Below the pieces are notes generated by a model. The model had not been told where the DNA came from and did no database searches. It saw nothing but the letters and a program-made list of their open reading frames with translations. Shown here piece after piece: positions 37,172 to 47,280 of a DNA stretch of 61,489 nucleotides; within the stretch, counting starts at the first letter, position 1, and each line of letters opens with the position of its first letter. A program made the position numbers and the translations under genes. The stretch comes from an uncultured Holophagaceae bacterium (GTDB lineage: Bacteria > Acidobacteriota > Holophagae > Holophagales > Holophagaceae), in contig CAISFO010000020.1 in NCBI GenBank assembly GCA_903884655.1, forward strand, positions 1-61,489. The letters are read 5' to 3'.

Positions 37172-37765
37172 TCAACCCTGGGGCTGGCCCTCCTTCATCA
37201 GGGCGGACAGCGCCTTGAACTGGGGATGGTTCTTGTCCCGGGCCCACTCGAAGGCCACGGACTCGTGGTTGGTGAGGGTGGCCCCGGCGGCGGCCATGCG
37301 TTCCAGGGCGTGGCGCCGGTATTCCTCGCCCCGGCCGCTGATGGCGTCCCAGCACAGGTGGACGTCGTGCCCCGAGGCCAGCAGTTCCAGCACGGTTTGC
37401 ATGACACAGACGTGGGCCTCGATGCCCGCCACCACGATCTGCCGCTGCTGGGGGCGCAGGAGCGGCCGGGCGCGCTGCAGCAGGCCTTCAAACTGCACAT
37501 CCCCGCAGCACCCGAAGGATGTTTTCTCCAGGAAGAAGGTCGGCGTGGACAGTCCGTCGAAGATGCTGCGGACACTTTCCTCGGTGGGTCCGATGCCTTT
37601 GGGGTACTGCTCCGTAAGCACGACGGGCACCGAGAACGGGTCCGCCAGCCGCAGCAGTCGCCGCGCCGATTCCAGCACCAGGGCGGGCCGGTGCACCATG
37701 TGGATCAGCTTGCCCTGGAGGTCGATGAGCACCAGGATGCTGCGGGAAGAATCCAAGATCGACAT
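37172..37765 (-). CDS. Isochorismatase-family cysteine hydrolase
   Basis: 197 residues. The catalytic triad of the family is visible: Asp15 in LVLIDLQGKL, a Lys in EKTSFGCCG, and the nucleophilic Cys in GIEAHVCVMQTVLELL. The preceding cis-peptide region (VVAGIEAH) is also typical. Family members hydrolyse isochorismate, nicotinamide or related amides; the substrate here is not indicated. It ends about 95 bases before the glycosylase gene start and begins 11 bases after the M13 peptidase stop, on the same strand, so the three may be co-transcribed. Confidence 0.88.
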   Translation of the reverse strand: MSILDSSRSILVLIDLQGKLIHMVHRPALVLESARRLLRLADPFSVPVVLTEQYPKGIGPTEESVRSIFDGLSTPTFFLEKTSFGCCGDVQFEGLLQRARPLLRPQQRQIVVAGIEAHVCVMQTVLELLASGHDVHLCWDAISGRGEEYRRHALERMAAAGATLTNHESVAFEWARDKNHPQFKALSALMKEGQPQG

Positions 37766-37776
37766 GGCCAGCCTCT

Positions 37777-39837
37777 CTACCAGATCTTGACGCGATTTTC
37801 GGGGGACAGGTACAGGGCTTCACCCGTTTTCACGAGGAAGGTCGCGTACCAGGCATCCAGGTTCCGCACGGTGAAGGTCCTCTGAACAGCGGGGGCGTGG
37901 CCGTTCGTGAGGACCCGTTGGCGGATCTGCGGCGCCTGCATCTTCACCCGCCAGCTCTGGGCGAAGCTGATGAAGAACTGCTGATCACCGGTGAGACCCG
38001 CCACCAGCGGCACGTCCCTGCCCTGCAGGGACAGTCGGTAGGCGTCATAGGCGGCCGCGAGCCCGGCCACGTCCGCGATGTTCTCTCCGAGCGTCTGCTT
38101 CCCGTTGATGTGCAGTCCCGGCAGCGGCTCGTAGGCGTCGTACTGCTTCACCAGCTGCGCGGCGGAGGCCTCGAAGTGCTTCAGGTCGTCGGGTGTCCAC
38201 CAGTTGCTCAACTTGCCGGTGGCGTCAAAAAGCGAGCCGGAGTCATCGAAGCTGTGGCTGATCTCATGGCCGATCACGGACCCGATGGCCCCGTAGTCCA
38301 TGACCATGGGTCGCCTGGGATCGAAGAAGGGAGGCTGCAGGATGGCGGCCGGGAAGTTGAGGGCGTTCATGACCGGCAGGTTCACGGCGTTCACGGTCTG
38401 CGGCGTCATGACCCACTCTGACCGGTCAACGGGTGTCCCAAGCTTGCGCAGGTTGCGGAGGTAATCGAAGCGCTCGGCCCGCTCGGCATTGCCGAAGGCG
38501 TCGCCTGCCACGATCTTCAATCCGCTGTAGTCGTGCCAGTGGTCCGGGTAGCCCACTCCCACCTTGAGGGTGGAGAGCTTGGCGATGGCCTTGGCCTTGG
38601 TTGCCTCAGACATCCAGTCCAGGCGCTCGATGCGGGCGCGGAAGGCCGCGAGGATGTTGGTCACCATCTTCTGGGCACGGGCCTTCTCGGTCGACGGGAA
38701 GTACTTCGCCACATAGGCTTTCCCTACGACCTCTCCAAGCGCCTGGTTGGTCTGTTCCACCCCGTAGATCCAGCGTTCCCGCGGCTTCGATACCCCGTTC
38801 AGGACCTTCTCATGGAAGGCGAAGTGCTGGCTTTCGACGGCCTTCGGGAGGACCGGCGCCCTTCGCTGGAGGGCGTGGAACGTCAGGTAGTCCCGCCATG
38901 TCTCCAGGGGGATTTCCGCGACCAGGTCCGAAAGTCCCGCCAGAGCGGAGGGTTGCCAGACTACGAACACGTTGGGCTGGAGGAGCTGCGCCCCCGTGAA
39001 GAAGGCCTCCCAGTCGAGGCCCGGGGCCCTCTTCACGAAATCGGTTCGGTGCCAGTGGTTGTTCCCTTTCACCACATCGCCCGACTCTTCGCGGCTGGCG
39101 TGGACCTTAGCCATCCGGGTCTCCAAGTCCACCACGCCTGCCGCACGGGGCTCGGGGTCGGGCAGGCCGGCCAACTTCAGCATGGCCGCCACGTGGGCGA
39201 GGTACTCTGCCCGGACGGTCGCCATGCTTTCTCCGGGCTCCAGGTAGTAGCTCCGGTCGGGCATGCCCAGACCACCCTGGAGCAGGAAGGGGGAATACCG
39301 GCTGGGTTCGTCCAGATCCTGGGCGACCCACAGGCCGAGAAAATTCTCCGTCTGGTAGTTGGTGTTGTTCAGCACGTCGACATCGGCTCGCAGGGTGCTG
39401 CCCAGGTAGTGGGCCAGTCCCCTGCGGTCCTTGATGCCCTGGATGGCCTGCAGAGTGGGTTGCAGGGGGGCCAGTCCCCTGGCTTCGATGGCCTTCTCGT
39501 CCATGAAGCTGGTGTAGAAGTCGCTGATCCTGCGGAGGTCTGATCCTGCAGGGGCCTTGGCGCGAGCCGCGGCCTGGATCAACCACGCCGTCCGTCGGTT
39601 GGTGCGTTCCTCCACATCACTCCACACACCACAGGAACCCCGGTCGGCTGGAATTTCGGTGCGCTTGAACCAGCCGCCATTGGCGTAGGCGAAGAAGTCG
39701 TCGCCCGGTGCCACCGAGCGATCCATGCCCGCCAGATCCAGCCCCGACGAGAGGGCCTTCCTCGCTTCCTTGGGTGGGGCTGCAAGCAGGACAGGGACGG
39801 CCAGGCAGAGGGCGAGAGAGGACAGGATTCGGCGCAT
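37777..39837 (-). CDS. M13-family (neprilysin-like) zinc metallopeptidase
   Basis: 686 residues with a signal peptide (residues 1-20, ending VLLAA). The M13 zinc motif HExxH is in VIGHEISHSFDDSGSLFD, the third ligand Glu in ENIADVAGLAAAYDAY, and the substrate-binding NAVNLPVMNALNFPAAILQPPFFD stretch lies just before. Both N- and C-terminal peptidase M13 domains are complete, ending near VKIW as in bacterial PepO-like enzymes. It should degrade peptides in the periplasm or outside the cell. It lies upstream of the isochorismatase gene with an 11-base gap. Confidence 0.95.
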   Translation of the reverse strand: MRRILSSLALCLAVPVLLAAPPKEARKALSSGLDLAGMDRSVAPGDDFFAYANGGWFKRTEIPADRGSCGVWSDVEERTNRRTAWLIQAAARAKAPAGSDLRRISDFYTSFMDEKAIEARGLAPLQPTLQAIQGIKDRRGLAHYLGSTLRADVDVLNNTNYQTENFLGLWVAQDLDEPSRYSPFLLQGGLGMPDRSYYLEPGESMATVRAEYLAHVAAMLKLAGLPDPEPRAAGVVDLETRMAKVHASREESGDVVKGNNHWHRTDFVKRAPGLDWEAFFTGAQLLQPNVFVVWQPSALAGLSDLVAEIPLETWRDYLTFHALQRRAPVLPKAVESQHFAFHEKVLNGVSKPRERWIYGVEQTNQALGEVVGKAYVAKYFPSTEKARAQKMVTNILAAFRARIERLDWMSEATKAKAIAKLSTLKVGVGYPDHWHDYSGLKIVAGDAFGNAERAERFDYLRNLRKLGTPVDRSEWVMTPQTVNAVNLPVMNALNFPAAILQPPFFDPRRPMVMDYGAIGSVIGHEISHSFDDSGSLFDATGKLSNWWTPDDLKHFEASAAQLVKQYDAYEPLPGLHINGKQTLGENIADVAGLAAAYDAYRLSLQGRDVPLVAGLTGDQQFFISFAQSWRVKMQAPQIRQRVLTNGHAPAVQRTFTVRNLDAWYATFLVKTGEALYLSPENRVKIW

Positions 39838-39949
39838 GAAAGAACCTCGGGGATCCAGGGTGGGACCGTTGGCCCGTGCCGGGAAGCCTCAACCTTGATT
39901 CTTTGGCCAGTCGTCAAATTCGGGTCCCTTGGCTTGTCGTGCCGCGGGG

Positions 39950-40507
39950 TCAGAGTCTCAGGGTGGTCCCCGCCGACACGATGTCCTGTTTCTTGAGGTG
40001 GTCGAAGAGGATCAGGTACCACCCGAAGGCGGCGAGCAGGGCGCTCCGGGAGTGGGAGGGGAGGCCGGGGCGGAGGGTCACTTCGCAGCGCTCGAAGCCC
40101 CCGGAGGAGTGGGCGTCGCGACCTTCGTGGGCCTGCAGCCGCACGATGGGCTTGCCAACCTCGTCCAGGAAGGCGCCCGCCCCTTCGCCGTCCTGAAGCC
40201 AGACCCAGTCATAGGAACCCCCTTCCTCGAACCGCAGGTCGCCATTGCGCAAGGCATGGTAGTGGAAGGTGGCCAGGTTCACGCGACCACCCTCATCCCG
40301 CAGGGTGACGGTCGGGGTCAGGATCCCAAGGTGTTTCAGGGTCCAGACGCCCTGGTCCGTCCGCACCCGGGCCAGGCTGCGATTCCCTTCGAGGAAAGTG
40401 AGGGTCGCGTAGATGCCCTCCCTCCCGGTGAGTTCGAAGTCCACCGGGCCGAGGTCGTTCCGTTCCCACCGCAAAGTCGTCACTGGATGATCCATGAGCG
40501 ATTTCAT
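39950..40507 (-). CDS. Protein of unknown function
   Basis: 185 residues, no signal peptide. The sequence is beta-rich (TLRWERNDLGPVDFELTG; RVNLATFHYHALRNGDLRF) and ends with one hydrophobic helix-like stretch (SALLAAFGWYLILFD). No family or catalytic motif recognised; the repeated beta pattern is reminiscent of tubby/LURP-one-like folds, but this is speculation. It lies 112 bases upstream of the M13 peptidase gene on the same strand and 90 bases after the SDR gene. Confidence 0.65.
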   Translation of the reverse strand: MKSLMDHPVTTLRWERNDLGPVDFELTGREGIYATLTFLEGNRSLARVRTDQGVWTLKHLGILTPTVTLRDEGGRVNLATFHYHALRNGDLRFEEGGSYDWVWLQDGEGAGAFLDEVGKPIVRLQAHEGRDAHSSGGFERCEVTLRPGLPSHSRSALLAAFGWYLILFDHLKKQDIVSAGTTLRL

Positions 40508-40597
40508 GGCCTGCCCCCTCTTCCCGCGGGAATGGGTCCGCGCAGGGGAAAGGTACGTCCATGACCCTCGCTCCGGCAGAGGGGAATGCCGGCTTTT

Positions 40598-41350
40598 TCA
40601 AGACTGGATGACGCCGCCGTCGAGGTTGAGACACTGTCCAACCTGCATCGTGTTGGCGGGGTTCAGCAGCCAGGCGATGCCATGAGCCACTTCCTCAGGC
40701 TGAAAGAATCGCTTCACCGGCACGGCGGCCTCGGCCTGGGCGCGGAACTGGGCCTCGGTCTGGCCAGTGGCGGCTGCGATCTGGCGGATGCCGGTCTGGG
40801 CCATGTCCGTGTCCACCCACCCAGGCGCTACGGCATTCACCACGATGCCGCGGTCGACGAGTTCCAGGGCCAGGGCTTTGGCCAGACCGATGAGTCCATG
40901 CTTGGCAGCACAGTAGGCCCCGTAGCCCGGTACCCCGAAACGGCCCAATACACTGGACACCAGGACGATGCGCCCACCCGGCCCCAGTCGTGGCAGGAAG
41001 GCCCGCACCGTATTCCAGGGACCCGTCAGGTCCACCGCCAGGATCTGGTCGAAGAAGGCATCCGAGGCGCCGTCCACCGGGGTCATGCCCGAGATCCCCG
41101 CCGCCACCACCAGGCCGTCCAGGGGCCCCAGGTCCCGGGCCACCTTGGCCAGGCCGGTGCGGTCGGTCACATCCGCACAGTGGATCTCGGCACGCCCGCC
41201 AGCCAGGCGGACCGCCTCGGCGGAGGCATTCAGGGCCGCAGCATCCCGGCCCAGCAGCACCAGCGACGCGGCCTCTGTCCGGGCCAAGTGGAGGGCGCAG
41301 GCCCGGCCGATGCCCCGGGAACCGCCCGTGATGAGGATGCGACGGGTCAT
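40598..41350 (-). CDS. SDR-family oxidoreductase
   Basis: 250 residues. Rossmann cofactor motif GGSRGIG near the start, VVAAGISG in place of NNAG, catalytic Ser (VLVSSVLG), Tyr-x3-Lys in YGAYCAAKHG, and the C-terminal MQVGQCLNLDGG typical of classical SDRs. The cofactor loop (LGRDAA) suggests NADP preference. Functionally it could be a 3-oxoacyl reductase or another secondary alcohol dehydrogenase. It is divergent from a 77-codon gene with 78 bases between. Confidence 0.87.
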   Translation of the reverse strand: MTRRILITGGSRGIGRACALHLARTEAASLVLLGRDAAALNASAEAVRLAGGRAEIHCADVTDRTGLAKVARDLGPLDGLVVAAGISGMTPVDGASDAFFDQILAVDLTGPWNTVRAFLPRLGPGGRIVLVSSVLGRFGVPGYGAYCAAKHGLIGLAKALALELVDRGIVVNAVAPGWVDTDMAQTGIRQIAAATGQTEAQFRAQAEAAVPVKRFFQPEEVAHGIAWLLNPANTMQVGQCLNLDGGVIQS

Positions 41351-41428
41351 GGGACCCTCCTGTCCTTCGAGGGTCGCAGGTGGCGCGCGGCTCGGGGAGG
41401 CCTATCTTTTAGATTCCACAGGAGAAAG

Positions 41429-41662
41429 ATGATGAACTACCCGGGAAGGGGAGAGCGGCGCGAGGGTTCCCAGTCCCGGGAGTCCGAATCCCGCGGGGCC
41501 CTCTGGTCCCTGCCCGATGGACAGCGGCTGCCCAATCTGGTGGAGGCCGCTCCCCTGGTGCTGGGCGATCCCGGTCACCCGGCTCGCCTGCTGCCTTCGG
41601 ACCTGGAGGATCCCCGGAGCTTCCACTCGAGGCTCACGGCCTGGCTGTTGCGCCAGGGCTGA
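41429..41662 (+). CDS. Small protein of unknown function
   Basis: 77 residues from ATG 41429 (or 41432), with GGAGAAA immediately upstream. The sequence is hydrophilic at first (Arg/Glu/Ser-rich), then PDGQRLPNLVEAAPLVLGDP and a C-terminal LTAWLLRQG. No membrane helix or known family. It converges on lysC with 16 bases between. The ribosome site and coding-like composition support it, but there is no homology evidence. Confidence 0.6.
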   Translation: MMNYPGRGERREGSQSRESESRGALWSLPDGQRLPNLVEAAPLVLGDPGHPARLLPSDLEDPRSFHSRLTAWLLRQG

Positions 41663-41678
41663 ACCGCTCTCTGGAGAA

Positions 41679-43031
41679 TCAGATCATCTGATCAGGGGAG
41701 GCTGGCGCTCCATCCACACAGTGGCGATGGAGTCGTGGGATGAGGTCCCCCAAGCGGGCTTCCGGCACCAGGAAGGCGATGGAAACCGTGCTGCTGCCAG
41801 TGAGCAGTCCGCCAATGGGCTCATGACCCAGGGCCGCCAGGTGGCGCAGTGCCGCCACGGGATCGGCCCGCAGGCCCTCGCCCACCAGGGCGATCACGGC
41901 CCAGCCGGGCTCGCAGTCGATGCCCGAGGCCGTGAGGGTCCCAAGCACCTCGGTCGCGGCGTGGGTTTCCGGTCGCACCGCGAGCAGGGTGCCGGCGGGG
42001 CTGGAGATGAGGCCGAAGCGCAGGGCCCCGGCCTCCTCCAGGCTTCGGGCCGCCTCCATGGGAGGCTCGAGTCCGGCCGTGGCGGGGAAGCGCAGAAGGT
42101 AGATGCCCTCCTTGTAGGCCACGGAGGTGACCGCACCCTCAGACCGGGCGGGGGGCACTGGCAGGATCACGGTCCGGGAGGCGTCGGGCCGGTGGGTGTT
42201 GGCCACCACCAGGCGGAAGCCGGCCCGGCCACCGGGGGCCAGGGAATCCGCATGGAGCACCTTGGCGCCGAAGGCGCTGAGGGCCTCGGCTTCGCCCAGG
42301 CTCATCTGGGGGATGGGCCGGGCCCCGGGCACCAGGCTGGGATCCGCAGTGAGCACGCCGTCCACATCGGTCCAGATCTGCACTTCTTCGGCGTCCAGTG
42401 CCTCACCCAGGAGAGTGGCGCTGGTGTCGGATCCTCCGCGGCCCAGGGTGGTGGTGATGCCCTCTGGTGAGGTGCCCAGGAAGCCCTGGGTTACCCATAG
42501 AGCGCCCCTGCCCAGGGCCTCGCGCCAGGGTGCCGCCGCTGCGCGGATGGCTGAAGGCAGGGGCCTTGCCTTGCCGAAGCGGGCGTCGGTCTTCATCACA
42601 TCCCGCACTTCATGAAACGCACCGCCAAAACATTGGGCTGCCAGGTGGGCAGACAGGGTCTCGCCCACGGCCAGGGCCCCGTCCCGGGCGCGGGGGGTGC
42701 CCTCACCCAGCATGGCCATGCCGGTGAGGAACTGGTCCAGTCTGGCGAACAGGGCCTCCCACGGCGCCCGGACCGCCTCCAGGTGCCCAAGCTCCGAGGC
42801 GACCTCATGGTGGCGCGTCTGGATAGCCGAGAGCATGGACTGGGCGGAGTCGAGATCCCCCCGGCCGGCGGCCGCGCAGGCTTCGAGGATGCCGTCGGTG
42901 GTGCCGCGCATGGCGGAGACCACCACCAGGCCCCCTGCAGGCAGCTCCTGGTGGACGATGGCGGCGGCGCGGCGGAGGGCCTCCGCGCTGCCCACGGAGG
43001 TGCCTCCGAACTTGAGAACCTTGAGGCTCAT
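41679..43031 (-). CDS. lysC: Aspartate kinase
   Basis: 450 residues, the size of monofunctional aspartokinase III. The N-terminal KFGGTSVGS is the family signature. The amino-acid-kinase domain continues through GRGGSDTSATLLGEALDAEEVQIWTDVDGVLTADP. Two ACT-like regulatory segments fill the C-terminal third. It makes aspartyl phosphate, the first step to lysine, threonine and methionine. It is the last gene of metY-metA-lysC, 3 bases after metA, and therefore falls under the SAM riboswitch at 45384-45473. That suggests this isoform serves methionine synthesis, with another aspartokinase probably elsewhere. Confidence 0.95.
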   Translation of the reverse strand: MSLKVLKFGGTSVGSAEALRRAAAIVHQELPAGGLVVVSAMRGTTDGILEACAAAGRGDLDSAQSMLSAIQTRHHEVASELGHLEAVRAPWEALFARLDQFLTGMAMLGEGTPRARDGALAVGETLSAHLAAQCFGGAFHEVRDVMKTDARFGKARPLPSAIRAAAAPWREALGRGALWVTQGFLGTSPEGITTTLGRGGSDTSATLLGEALDAEEVQIWTDVDGVLTADPSLVPGARPIPQMSLGEAEALSAFGAKVLHADSLAPGGRAGFRLVVANTHRPDASRTVILPVPPARSEGAVTSVAYKEGIYLLRFPATAGLEPPMEAARSLEEAGALRFGLISSPAGTLLAVRPETHAATEVLGTLTASGIDCEPGWAVIALVGEGLRADPVAALRHLAALGHEPIGGLLTGSSTVSIAFLVPEARLGDLIPRLHRHCVDGAPASPDQMI

Positions 43032-43034
43032 ACC

Positions 43035-43964
43035 CTAGGCTCCTTCCGGCGGCAGGGGCACGAACTCATAGGGCGTCTCCTGGTAGACGAAGTAGTTCAG
43101 CCAGTTGGAGAAGAGCAGGTTGGCGTGGCTTCGCCAGCGCACCTGGGGCTGGCTGGCGGGGTCGTCTGCCGGGTAGTAGTTCTGGGGGATATTGATGGGC
43201 AGTCCCTTCGCCACATCCCGGTCGTACTCCGCCTTGAGGGTGCAGGGATCGTATTCCGAGTGCCCTGTCACGAAGACCATGCGGTGGTCCGCGGACTGGA
43301 CCATGTAGACGCCGGCCTCGTCCGATTCAGCGAGGAGCACCAGCCGGGGGTCCGCCAGGATGTCCTCCCGCTTGATGTCGGTGTGGCGGGAATGGGGGGC
43401 GTAGAACACATCATCGAAGCCCTGCACGATGCGCTCCCGGGGCGCCTTCAGCCGGTGGGGGAAGACACCGAACATCTTCTCCGCCAGCGGGTACTTGGGG
43501 ACCCCGTAATAGCGGTAGAGCGCGGCCTGGGCGCCCCAGCAGATGAAAAGACAGGAGAAGACATGGGTACGGGCCCAGTCCAGCAGCTCGGTCAGCTCTG
43601 GCCAGTAGTCCACGGATTCAAAGGGCATCTGCTCTACCGGAGCCCCGGTGACGATGAGCCCGTCGAAGGACTGGTCGCGGACTTCCGCGAAGGACACGTA
43701 GTGCTCCAGCAGGTGCTCTGCAGAGGTGTTCTTCGCGCTGTGGGAGGCCGTGTGCAGCAGCGTGACCTCCAGCTGGATCGGCGAATTGCCGAGCAGCCGC
43801 AGCAGCTGGGTTTCCGTGGCCACCTTGGTGGGCATCAGGTTGAGAATGGCGATTCTGAGAGGTCGGATGTCCTGGTGGACGGCCCGATGCTCCTCGATGA
43901 GGAACACGTTCTCCGCCTCGAGGACGCCCCGGGCGGGTAGGGATGCGGGAATTTTTACGGGCAT
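43035..43964 (-). CDS. metA: Homoserine O-acetyltransferase, MetA type
   Basis: 309 residues, full length for MetA. Catalytic Cys142 ([11 protein letters not shown]), His235 and Glu237 (TGHSEYD) are at exactly the Escherichia coli numbering. Position 111 is Glu ([11 protein letters not shown]); in this family Glu111 is associated with acetyl-CoA use and Gly111 with succinyl-CoA, so O-acetylhomoserine is the expected product despite the MetA fold. That fits the sulfhydrylase encoded just upstream. It starts 3 bases after the metY stop and is followed by lysC. Control is through the SAM riboswitch of the operon. Confidence 0.95.
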   Translation of the reverse strand: MPVKIPASLPARGVLEAENVFLIEEHRAVHQDIRPLRIAILNLMPTKVATETQLLRLLGNSPIQLEVTLLHTASHSAKNTSAEHLLEHYVSFAEVRDQSFDGLIVTGAPVEQMPFESVDYWPELTELLDWARTHVFSCLFICWGAQAALYRYYGVPKYPLAEKMFGVFPHRLKAPRERIVQGFDDVFYAPHSRHTDIKREDILADPRLVLLAESDEAGVYMVQSADHRMVFVTGHSEYDPCTLKAEYDRDVAKGLPINIPQNYYPADDPASQPQVRWRSHANLLFSNWLNYFVYQETPYEFVPLPPEGA

Positions 43965-43967
43965 GGG

Positions 43968-45351
<1,384 letters not shown>

Positions 45352-45383
45352 TTCGATGGTTGCGTCAGCTCGACACAGCTCGA

Positions 45384-45473
45384 CATCTCTCCGCTCTCGC
45401 GGCAGGAATTGGCACCTTGCTTTCGCAGGTTGCCAAGGTTTCACAGGGCCCGTCCCTCCACCTTTCTGGATAA
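45384..45473 (-). promoter_or_regulatory. SAM-I riboswitch (S box) controlling metY-metA-lysC
   Basis: Read on the minus strand, the conserved aptamer elements occur in order: AGGTGGAGGGA, GAAACC, GGCAACC, AAGGTGCCAA and TCCTGCCG, with P1 ends TATC (45469-45472) and GATG (45384-45387). The P2/P3 junctions have the usual kink-turn and pseudoknot sequences. With SAM bound the downstream terminator should form and shut the operon off. Confidence 0.93.
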
Positions 45474-45530
45474 CTCGCTATGGAACTGACAAGGATCTCG
45501 ATGAAAAGGACCCCGAAGGGCCAGAGGAAA

Positions 45531-45559
45531 AAGGTAGCGCTTCAGCTTCCGGATTTCAA
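45531..45559 (-). promoter_or_regulatory. Probable promoter of the metY riboswitch transcript
   Basis: TTGAAA (45554-45559) and TACCTT (45531-45536), 17 bases apart on the minus strand, about 58 bases before the aptamer. The -10 matches the consensus only in part. Confidence 0.45.
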
Positions 45560-45661
45560 CCCCTGTTGCGAAAGGAATTCGGGGCAGAGCCAAGGAACTG
45601 GCATGTCTGGGCCTCGTGCCTGGACCGGAGCATTCGTGATCGATGGATCCTCAGGACCTAC

Positions 45662-46258
45662 TTACAAGCGCTGGGCCCGCTTGCGCCAGATGACCTCGAT
45701 GGAGCATTCAGCGAAGGGCAGTTGAGTCTGATCCAGGGTGGGGGGATAGGCGCGATTGTAGTAGTCGGGGATCTGCCAGAGGCGCTCCAACGCCAGATGG
45801 TCGCTGAGCCGCACCGCAAGGTCCAGCAGGTTGATGCTTTTCGGCTGAGGGCTCCGGGGCTTGTGGGTAGTGAAGCTCCACTTGTGGTCCGAGTTGAACG
45901 GGCTGGGCCACTGGCCGTGTTCGTAGAGGTCCTCATCCGGGACGGTGATGACGAGGTAGCCTCCCGGTTTCAGGATCCGGCTCCAGTGCATCAAGGCCTG
46001 TTCGACGTCCACCATGTGCTCCAGGCAGTGGGACGAGTGCACGAAATCCAGCGATTCATCCTCGACGCTCGCCTTGAACTGAGCATCGCCATCCTCAAGG
46101 TCCCAGACACGGCAGGATTTCATCATCCTGAATTCGTTGAGGAATCGCGGAAGGGGATCGGGCTTGCCCCCGATGTCGATGCCGTCGCCCACGAAATACC
46201 GGCTGTGGAAGGCCCCATCGCGGTAGCGGCGGAAGGAAGCCTTGGTCTGCTCAAGCAT
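45662..46258 (-). CDS. Class I SAM-dependent methyltransferase
   Basis: 198 residues from ATG 46258 (AAAGG eight bases upstream); a frame 42 codons longer is not supported. The glycine motif is GDGIDIGGKPD, and SLDFVHSSHCLEHMVDVEQAL plus LKPGGYLVITVPDED are typical of the Methyltransf_11 group. The acceptor substrate is unknown; relatives act on sugars, lipids or small molecules. It sits upstream of the SAM riboswitch of the met operon on the same strand, but the promoter and riboswitch in between argue for separate transcription. Confidence 0.85.
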   Translation of the reverse strand: MLEQTKASFRRYRDGAFHSRYFVGDGIDIGGKPDPLPRFLNEFRMMKSCRVWDLEDGDAQFKASVEDESLDFVHSSHCLEHMVDVEQALMHWSRILKPGGYLVITVPDEDLYEHGQWPSPFNSDHKWSFTTHKPRSPQPKSINLLDLAVRLSDHLALERLWQIPDYYNRAYPPTLDQTQLPFAECSIEVIWRKRAQRL

Positions 46259-46525
46259 GCTTGGCGCCTTTCTGGATGTAAAAATTGGGCCATTCCCTGG
46301 TGTAATCGGCCGCATCCTGCAGTGAAGTTCCTGGTCCATCATAGTCCGTCGGTTTGGCCTGGTCGCTTCAACACCCTCACCCATCCGGAAGGCTGTGATC
46401 GAGCTCTCCGGCCCCGGACAGGTGAATGAGGGGTCTCGAGGTGACGGTTCCGGCAGGTGCCTGTCAGGGCTTTGGGTGCTTCATGGCGCCCTCGACTGGG
46501 GTATCCTCCCGCGAGAGGTGCTCCC

Positions 46526-47041
46526 ATGCGACAACTCCACCTGCTTCCGATCTTGGCCGGGGCGCTCCTGGCGATGGGATGCGCCGCACCGGAAATCAGG
46601 CCGGTGGCCGGGGACGTATACGTCATCTCCTCTTCAGCCTCCAGGTACAGCACCGGAAAACGGGAGGATTTGATCCGTCAGGCCAACGCCTATGCCGAAA
46701 GCCATGGGAAAGTGGCGGTGGCCGTTCCCCAGGCGGGCACGCTGTCCGGGATCGACCGCGGAGGGGTGGTCGAGTACCGGTTCAGACTCGTGGACAAGGA
46801 TGGGAACGAGGTGCAGGCAGCGGCGCTCCCACCTCGCCCTGAGACCGCCAGCCCGAAGGCCGAAATGGTGATCGTGGCGGCACCGCCCGTAAAGGGGGCC
46901 AAGCAGGCTCCGCAGCCCGAAGTGAAACCGGACCTCTACAGTGAATTGATCAAGCTCGACGACCTGCGGAAGCGGGGGATCCTCACCGAGGAAGAGTTCC
47001 AGACCCAGAAGAAGAAGCTACTCGGCGGTCCCATGAAGTAG
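46526..47041 (+). CDS. Lipoprotein with C-terminal SHOCT domain
   Basis: 171 residues from ATG 46526 (GAGAGGTG upstream). Signal peptide ends in the lipobox AMGC (Cys17). The middle is a small alpha/beta region (YAESHGKVAVAVPQAGTL), then a Pro/Ala-rich linker. The C-terminal 33 residues (DLYSELIKLDDLRKRGILTE then EEFQTQKKKLLG) match the SHOCT motif, a short helical pair often found at the ends of membrane-associated proteins. Biological role unknown. It is transcribed towards the hybrid histidine kinase with a 239-base gap. Confidence 0.82.
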   Translation: MRQLHLLPILAGALLAMGCAAPEIRPVAGDVYVISSSASRYSTGKREDLIRQANAYAESHGKVAVAVPQAGTLSGIDRGGVVEYRFRLVDKDGNEVQAAALPPRPETASPKAEMVIVAAPPVKGAKQAPQPEVKPDLYSELIKLDDLRKRGILTEEEFQTQKKKLLGGPMK

Positions 47042-47280
47042 GACCGGGAACCCCCCCTGCACCAGACGCCTCTCCAGCAGGGAGACCCCGTGTCGTGCTG
47101 TGCCCGGCCACCAGGGCATGGGTGCCCGCTGCGTAATTCATCCGGCTTGGCTTGCTGAATAGGACGCCGGTCTCTGATCCGCCCGGATCGGCAACCCGAG
47201 CTGGCCAGGTGGGCCCTCCGGGAATCCCCAGACCAGTTCCTGGATTTGTGGCGGCACGGAAGGTGCCGATACTGGTTCCA

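Noticed and set aside
47042..47280. Possible riboswitch upstream of the hybrid kinase
   Set aside because: Searched by eye for cyclic-di-GMP and other known cores; none of the conserved segments were found.
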